Below, one piece after another: positions 57,783-64,000 of a stretch of 64,000 bases of DNA. The notes beneath the pieces are model-generated. The model was not told the origin of the DNA. It ran no database searches and was given only the letters and a program-made list of their open reading frames with translations. Numbering within the stretch: the stretch's first letter is position 1; the number at the start of each line of letters is the position of its first letter. Position numbers and translations under genes: made by a program. The stretch is taken from the NCBI GenBank assembly GCA_032690845.1, contig CM064433.1, forward strand, positions 35,524,658-35,588,657. The letters run 5' to 3'. The DNA is from Eleusine coracana subsp. coracana (Eukaryota; Streptophyta; Magnoliopsida; Poales; Poaceae).

Positions 57783-60700
57783 TGTGACACTCCGGATATC
57801 ATGCAACTCTTTGGAGCAACGTAGTAGAGCCATCTCCACCAGCTTGAACACCTAGCACAAAAATTTAAACGGAAGTTCACCGCATTTGAATAAAATTCGA
57901 TCGAATTTGACTAGCATTTGAACTAAAAGTTTAAATTTTTCAATATAAGTTACACCTACCAAAAATATATGTTATAGATGACGGCCAAATAGAATTTTCA
58001 AAAATTTCTTGGGATTTTATGCCGCAGTTTGATAGTCCTGGTAAATGCCCAAAAAGGTCAAAAAGTACCCCTCTTCGAAAACTTCATATCCAAATTCGAA
58101 TGGCAACTGTTCAACACCCACATTTTTACAATTTTGGACACACCTCGACAAACATGCCCATACTTTTAGTTTCCCGAATGGAGCTCTAGGATTTAAGATA
58201 TTTGAATAAACAGAAGTGGCATTTTTAGATGAAATAACAAAAATCAAACCAGGTCGGACCCACCTGTCAGCCTCGGTGAAGAAGCACACCCCGGCACCGC
58301 GCTCCCGCCCCGCTCGCGCGATGCCGCATGGCCACCAGCGACCGGGCAGCTGCCCTCCGTGCGGATCCACGCCCCACCTGGTCTGAAACAGCTCGCCAAA
58401 ACCAACGTGCAGCCTCTGATTTTGCTTCTTCCCCCACGCACTTCCCTCCTCCCACTCTCTCTCCCGCTCTCTATACAGGCCCGGCCGCCATTGGAACCAC
58501 CATAGCAAGCTTTCGCGCCGGGCCGGCTTCTGCCTTCCCCGCCTCGGCCGAGCTCCGTGCCAGCTCTGCCGACGACCCCTCCCCCTCCGTGCGGACTCGC
58601 TCCTCCCCAATCCCTGTCAATCACCGTAAATTGGGTCGTCTTTGCCGAGCCACCCCACCGCCATTTTCTTGATTCCCGTGGTCATGGTCCCTCCTTGTTC
58701 AATTCCACTCACCGGCGACCTCCCTTCTCCCTCCCGCATCCATCTGAATCGCCTCGGCTCGGGTGCTCGCAACGCTCGCCGTGAACGCCGCCTCCACCAT
58801 TGGCGTCCGCTCCAGCTCTGCTCGGCATCCGCTTTTCCACGTCGTGTCATGACCCTGGCCCACTCCCCGCCCTCCTCTGTGAGCCGCGCCTCCGCCCAGG
58901 CCCGTTGCCGCCTCTCGAGCCCGCGGTAGCCCACGTCGATAGCGCCTTCGGCCGCCATGCCCGCGTCACGCCGCCGCGGCGTGTGCGTGTGCGCCAGCGC
59001 CAAGGGCCTGGCCACCTTGGCCAATTTGGCCTTGGGCCCTCACCCGCTTCTGGGCCAGATCTAGCCCAAGGTGGTCTTTCGCCTAGGCCAGGCCTTGATG
59101 GGCCGGGCTTCTTTCAGCCCCAGGATCAGGTAATTTCTGGAATGTTTAAAATATATCAAAACCTTATTTCTAGAGTCAAATAAATTGATACATAAGTAAT
59201 TACTTGGAAGAAAAATAAAAATAAATACTTTTAGAACTCCTTGGAATATTTACTATTTAAATCAAATGATAAAACATCCTAAAAACACCCATTTATTTAT
59301 GAACATGTTTAATGAGCAAAGATAGAAGTAAATTCATAGCTATTGTTTAAAACTTGATTAAATTATAAATTCTTTCATGCACGTTTCTCATCTTGCATGT
59401 ATTTGAAATGTAAATTTTGTCGATCATTCTATAGTTGGGAATTTAGAGTTCACTAATTGTCCTTGATCAAAACCATTTAAATGCTAGAGAAATACCTATG
59501 CGTGCTTAGTTATGATGCCTCCGCCATCTATGCAACTTAATTATGCATATTCTTGCATGTTCACTAAAATGAAGTTATAGTTTCATGTTTGTCCTCATTT
59601 GTTGCTAGTAACTCAAATAGAAATGTTAAGATGACATGTTCTGTAGTCTAGTGAGGTCTTGCATGTTGCCATAAAAATTGACAAATTCATAAGTAATAGA
59701 AATGCCTCTAAATTCTTGTATAAATCTCTGTAACTGAAAAAATTCATGACGCATGGCATATGTTCATGTTCGACACTCCTAGCCGCCCCGTAAAGCCACA
59801 CATTTCAACTTTCACTGTATTCAACACAATTAGCTATTTAGCATTCATATTAAGTTAATTATTTAAATTAATTTGTTTCATGCGTGCCACTAAAACTTGG
59901 TTCAAAATCATGTTGACGTGTTCTACCTATAGTAATTTGATCTCCGATATATGTCATTCAGAACCATGATGAGTTGATTATTTTATCCATAAACATAGTT
60001 ATACACTCTGTAAATGGTCAACCTCTTAGCTCTATCATATCTAGTCATATCATGACTAGCAGCCTTAGAAGCACTTTGAATTATTGGTTAGCTACTTATT
60101 TTCTGACCCTGTCCCAAATACACTCGCTTAGCTCAAATCTGTGCATGTCCGCTTTATCTGAATATGTAATCATTGTCAAAATAAAATTGATGAGGTAAAT
60201 ATATAAAGTGAAAAGACACTAATATACAAAGTGAACCTGATCTTTTATGCATTATACAATAATCACACGCACCGTACTTTTTATACAAAATTACACTTTT
60301 ATTTATTGGAGTCTATGAAGGAAATACACTAAACGCACTCACCCTATGCCTCTACTAAATACGTTACATTTGCTGAACTAATCAACACACTCCACTCACT
60401 TCTACATAAAATAGTGTACTTTAATATATTTGTTCAGGAAGTGCCATGAATCTTCTCTCATAAGCATCATCTTTTGCATCATATAGATCATGTAGTGAAC
60501 CACGTGGAGACCCCACTAACCAGGAGCAAACTCAAGGCAAGCGCCGACGCATCCCACCCATTTAAGCTTTTTACTTTATCACTAGTTAGGAATGTAGGCT
60601 TCTCTGTGCATCAGGTTTATAGGAGTTGTTTGAAAACCTAGAATTGCAGTTGGTCTCCTTTACCCGATGATAGCCGTAGGACATTAGTCGTCCTGCTTAA

Positions 60701-62001
60701 TTTAGGACGACTACTCATCGAGTGGTATGGAGACCACTCGTAGATAAGAAATATTATCACCAGGGAATGATGTCGGATGAAGGAAAGTGTGGATGGGGTC
60801 CAATGAAGACCGGACAGGCAACTAGGTGGAAAGGGAAGGATAGCTTGTCTTCATGGAGGTAGCCCTATCCAAGTCACTTAAGGCTACGCCTCGTGTCCGG
60901 TCCTATAAGGTCAAGTTTGAATGTACTGTTTGCATGCTGGATATATGGGCCCAGTAAACTGATGTAGCTACGACTACTGCCTGGTCGGAAGATAGCCTTC
61001 TCCTTTTTTTGGTAGAACTGGGGCTGAGAGGAGGGAGCAATCCACCCACGGATGGCGGCATGGGGCGCGTCGTGTTGGGGGACCCTTCTTGGGGGAGTCT
61101 GGACCCAGAAGACCCTGCGGTACCGTAAGAAAAAGGTTGCTCCATGCGGCTTCCAGGAAGCGTGTATGGATCGTGCAAGCAGGTTTCTCTTGTAGGATGT
61201 AAATTGATTCGAGTCGCTGCCCCTCACAGTAACGAGTACACATTGATCGCTGCTCCGAAACAGTGCTGGAAGACATTAAGATGAGGCGTCGGTTTAACAC
61301 TGCTGTTTGAAACTATTAAGATTGTTTTACAACCTTGATTGTTATAGTTTTAGTGCAAATTAATTTTAGTATGCTGTATGACAACCTAATTGGCTGCTAA
61401 AACTTAAAAGTAAGGATCCACTCGTAGGCTGGCTTTCTGGCAAAATAAACCCTATCCCTAGCCTTGCATTGTCTAGATGTCGGCTGTAGTTGACCACTTT
61501 GTCAGTTCAGTCTTGCTGAGTAAATTAGATACTCAGGGCGTAGCTCTATGTGGTTTTCAGATGACCAGGGTGGAGACTACCACTGCTGTGGGAGATTCTA
61601 CTGGAAAGGCCAGCGCCCTGACTGCTGAAACATCACGTAGGAGCTGTGCATGAACGAAGACCAGGAGTAGTCCCTTGATTGCCGGTACGGTGTTTGGGCA
61701 AAACACCTATCATGGCCGGATCATTCACTGTATGTCACCGTGAGAGGGCGATTGTATCTTATTTATCCCGTCAAACCCTTTAATCACTCTTGAACAATTT
61801 CGCTTTCTCCTCTTTTATAGTTAAAAACACTAGGTTGTAATATAACTTTGGATTTATGTAAAGACTCTGTACTCTACCTATGTTCTTGTTGCAACTATAT
61901 TCTTCTGTTATATGTTGTACTATTGGATGCCACAGCGCGTGTCGCCATCCAAGGGAGATCCTGGAACGGAGCCGTCTCCGTGGTAAGACGGTTCTGTGAC
62001 A
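57783..62001 (+). mobile_element. Solo LTR of the long-LTR Gypsy family (copy D), 4.2 kb
   Basis: It begins TGTGACAC and ends TGTGACA, flanked by a perfect ataat at 57778-57782 and 62002-62006. It is closely similar to copy C along its length, with the GC-rich block at 58255-59110. The LINE reading frame is continuous around one ataat. It has no internal genes. Open frames in the GC-rich block are compositional. Confidence 0.9.
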
Positions 62002-62006
62002 ATAAT

Positions 62007-62520
62007 GTTAGTGAAAAAGTCAATCTCCAAGTAAACAATTGCCTTTTCTATAGACTAATCACCTGTTGTTTGAGTGTGTTGTTTCGAAACAAATTTGGGT
62101 AGAGTTAGAAGAAATTGTTGGTTGGAAGATAGGAAATAACTTTGTTGATATTGCTTCATGCTGGTTGTGCAATAAGAAGTTTCTGACCAGGAATATGGTT
62201 ACTGCTGCAATTATTTGGGGTATCTGGAAACTAAGGAATAATCCTGCTTTCAGCATGTAGATTGGAAGGACATGAGGCATGTGTGGCAGATGTACACGGG
62301 TATGATCTCTCACTGGAAAGTCCTGTGCCCGCTAAAGAACCAGCTAGAACTAGAGTCTGTGTTGCAATGTATGAAGGAGAGAAGGCGAAGACTGGAAAGA
62401 ATTGGGTGCTGTGGACAGACTTCTTGCCTAAAACTGGTGCTGTAACAGACTTTTTGGCCGTTTGCAATGCATTAAGGCGGGGTTTCCCCAGTTGGGGAGC
62501 CTAAAACTCTAAAAAAAACT
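62007..62520 (+). mobile_element. LINE ORF2 C-terminal fragment, part 2
   Basis: It continues the zf-RVT domain: LLFECVVSKQIWVELEEIVG, DIASCWLCNKKF, AAIIWGIWKLRNN, then WKDMRHVWQMYTGMI and a run to an A-rich tail (about 62505-62518) directly before PKS3 resumes. The A-rich tail marks the LINE 3' end. Confidence 0.7.
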
Positions 62521-62976
62521 TTACCAGAGACAGACCACACCTTCACTTTGGAGCTGGGCGAGAGCGGCCTCCAGTATGGCTTATCCGCCAAGGTGCCGAA
62601 GCTTGTTCGTGGTAGTATCGAGGGCTGCTTGGTGGACACGCTGAGGCCGCTCGGTCTTGGCGGTTCGGGCGAGTGGAACAGCTTGTTCTGGGTGGTGCAC
62701 CCCGGTGGCCTCGTGGTCTTGGATAGTTGCGATGCAGCTCTCCTGCTCGAGCCCCGGAAGCTGGCGGCCAGCCGCCGCGTGCTGAGTGAGTATGGTAACC
62801 TGGGGGCTTCAACCATCTTCGTTCTCGACGAGATGAGGAGGTGGCGCCAGAACTGCGATGAGGAGGAAGGGGGCATGTACGGCAACCACCAGTGGGGCGT
62901 CATGCTGAGGATAGGACCAGGGCTCACCATCGAAATGATGCTGCTTCAGGCCGCCACTAATCCAGATGAAGACTAG

Positions 62977-63053
62977 CCAGAGGCTTGTACAACACAAAAT
63001 AAACTACATTAAGACGATACAAAATAATTGTTCATTGAAGCATTGACAACTAT
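62977..63053. other. PKS3 3' flank
   Basis: It includes AATAAA at 62997-63002, a plausible remnant polyadenylation signal about 20 bp after the stop codon. Confidence 0.4.
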
Positions 63054-63901
63054 CACTACCGGAAACTGGCTAGTTGCCAAGTCCCAGCTCGTTCGCCGAC
63101 GCGCTTAATATCAGGTACTCGACAACAACTGGCTTTACCAAGTGTCCAAAACCTAACAACCGACAAAACAAAGGCACTCAACATACAATGCTCTTTTTTG
63201 AGTGCTCCCGTCAGTGCACTCGGAAAATTTGAATTTTTCAAATGACCTCAGATGAAGAAACAATAAAAATAAAATTTATAAATCTAAAAATGTTATGAAA
63301 CTTTATAATTGATAATTCATTCATTTAAAAACATATTGTCAAGGAAACACCAAGTTTGAGTTTCTCAAATTTCAAATTCAAATTTTGTAAATGACCTCAG
63401 ATGAAAAAACACATAAAATGAACATTGTAGATCTCAGAAAGTTATGAAAGTTTGTATTTGACAACTTTTTAATTTGAATTTGTTTAGTGTCTTAACTAAG
63501 TAATTTGAACTTGGCTCAGTATAGTATGTGAGGAATTAAAATGGAGTGTCGACACAAGTAAGTCTATGGTATAGTGGTAGAGAAGTTTATACGCGTAGGA
63601 GAGGTCACGGGTTTGATTCCTAGCTGCCAGCCACACGTTGCTGCATAACATGCAAAAAAAATGCCGTTACCGAGTACACCGGCGGGGATGGTGGGGGCTC
63701 CCCTCATTCAAAATTGTTTTTGCAATTTTATTTGTTTTTTATGTGATTTATATTTTACCGAGTGCAGGACTTTACCGAGTGTATATTGACACTTGGCAAA
63801 GTTTTTACCGAGTGTCTGATGAAATACACTCGACAAAAAGCTCTTTACAGAGTAAATTTTTACCGTGTGCTGTTACATCCGACAAACACTTTTCCATAGT
63901 G
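63054..63901. mobile_element. Small CACTA derivative, 848 bp
   Basis: The left end CACTACCGGAAACTGG and the right end, on the other strand CACTATGGAAAAGTG, form a weak terminal repeat. Subterminal ACCGAGTG, CACTCGG and related motifs occur at both ends, related to those of the 41.5-44.9 kb CACTA. The 3-bp flanks (tat and caa) do not match, so the ends or their history are uncertain. It carries a tRNA-like module (63561-63630). Confidence 0.6.
63561..63630 (+). other. tRNA-like module in the small CACTA derivative
   Basis: GGTATAGTGGTAGAGAAG resembles an A-box with a D-arm. GGTCACGGGTTTGATTCC follows at about the right distance for a B-box and T-arm. The acceptor stem is not evident. It is likely a tRNA-derived fragment, not a functional gene. 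Confidence 0.4.
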
Positions 63902-64000
63902 CAAAACCTTATGGGTCACTATGGAACTAATCCCAGTGAGCCAAGATGTTACACTAGGCACACAAAATTCAGGTTTTGCTTCTCTACGTATCAACGCAAA
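63902..64000. other. No feature seen
   Basis: A short flank to the window end with no coding or repeat signal. Confidence 0.4.

Larger units (their letters stand above)
55942..62976 (+). pseudogene. PKS3: type III polyketide synthase pseudogene, catalytic His retained
   Basis: Exon 1 is 55942-56140 and the intron 56141-56214 (74 bp, GT-AG), again splitting the conserved Cys codon. Exon 2 starts at 56215 (EKSGVTKRYF) and is cut by a MITE (56501-56775) and by a LINE fragment with a nested solo LTR (57042-62520), resuming at about 62521 to TAG at 62974-62976. Lesions: TAG at 56310-56312, one extra base near 56866 that shifts NLRAQVLMVCSEA, and loss of about eight residues at the LINE site. Retained: nucleophile Cys in LHGCFGGS, His in FWVVHPGG, Asn in SEYGN, and RIGPG. 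It is an older, oppositely oriented paralogue of PKS1/PKS2. Confidence 0.9.

Noticed and set aside
58017..59183. Open frames of 100-200 codons on both strands
   Set aside because: They lie inside solo LTR copy D and are the counterpart of the copy C block; the frames are not conserved between copies.
63561..63630. Functional tRNA gene
   Set aside because: A- and B-box-like motifs are present but no acceptor stem or credible anticodon arm was found.

Overview
This is nuclear DNA of a grass, most likely a panicoid of the sorghum/sugarcane/Miscanthus type (inference). The evidence is split plant genes with GT-AG introns, grass-type type III polyketide synthases (PKS), a ZRP4-like O-methyltransferase, and dense LTR, CACTA and hAT elements. 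No rRNA gene, complete tRNA gene or CRISPR array is visible. Nearly everything is transposon. Only one host gene, PKS1, is still open from start to stop.

Layout. 1-8.5 kb: a decayed minus-strand gene of the grass 'putative gypsy-type transposon' (Transposase_28-like) family, broken by a 2.87 kb non-coding LTR element (629-3500), a hAT derivative (3762-4804) and a solo LTR (6215-7922). 8.5-16 kb: mostly unassigned, with an exon-1 remnant of a beta-ketoacyl-CoA reductase (14459-14930). 16-25.4 kb: a 7.2 kb CACTA element with a dead TnpD transposase (16059-23285), then a 1.6 kb non-autonomous CACTA (23748-25372). 25.8-27.1 kb: an O-methyltransferase pseudogene. 27.8-31.7 kb: the 3' end of a chromodomain Gypsy element with a long LTR. 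32.6-33.9 kb: PKS1. 34.4-38.1 kb: a solo LTR in the PKS1 upstream region, followed by a 663 bp TRIM-like element. 39.8-44.9 kb: a SIRE/Opie-like LTR and gag fragment fused to a truncated CACTA. 45.1-53.3 kb: PKS2, split by a 6.4 kb Copia element and a 508 bp hAT MITE. 55.9-63.0 kb: PKS3, split by a hAT-like MITE, a LINE fragment and a 4.2 kb solo LTR that sits inside the LINE. 63.05-63.9 kb: a small CACTA derivative.

PKS1 and PKS2, with about 1.5 kb of their upstream DNA, form a segmental duplication. Each copy supplies the empty site for insertions in the other, so target-site duplications and relative ages can be read directly. PKS3 is an older, inverted paralogue.

Three type III PKS genes near an O-methyltransferase recall a specialised-metabolite cluster of the alkylresorcinol/sorgoleone or curcuminoid-synthase-like kind. 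Here it is mostly dead. PKS1 is intact but has Val in place of the catalytic His, so it is either a silent enzyme or one with altered chemistry. All functional statements are inferred from family motifs; no database search was possible.
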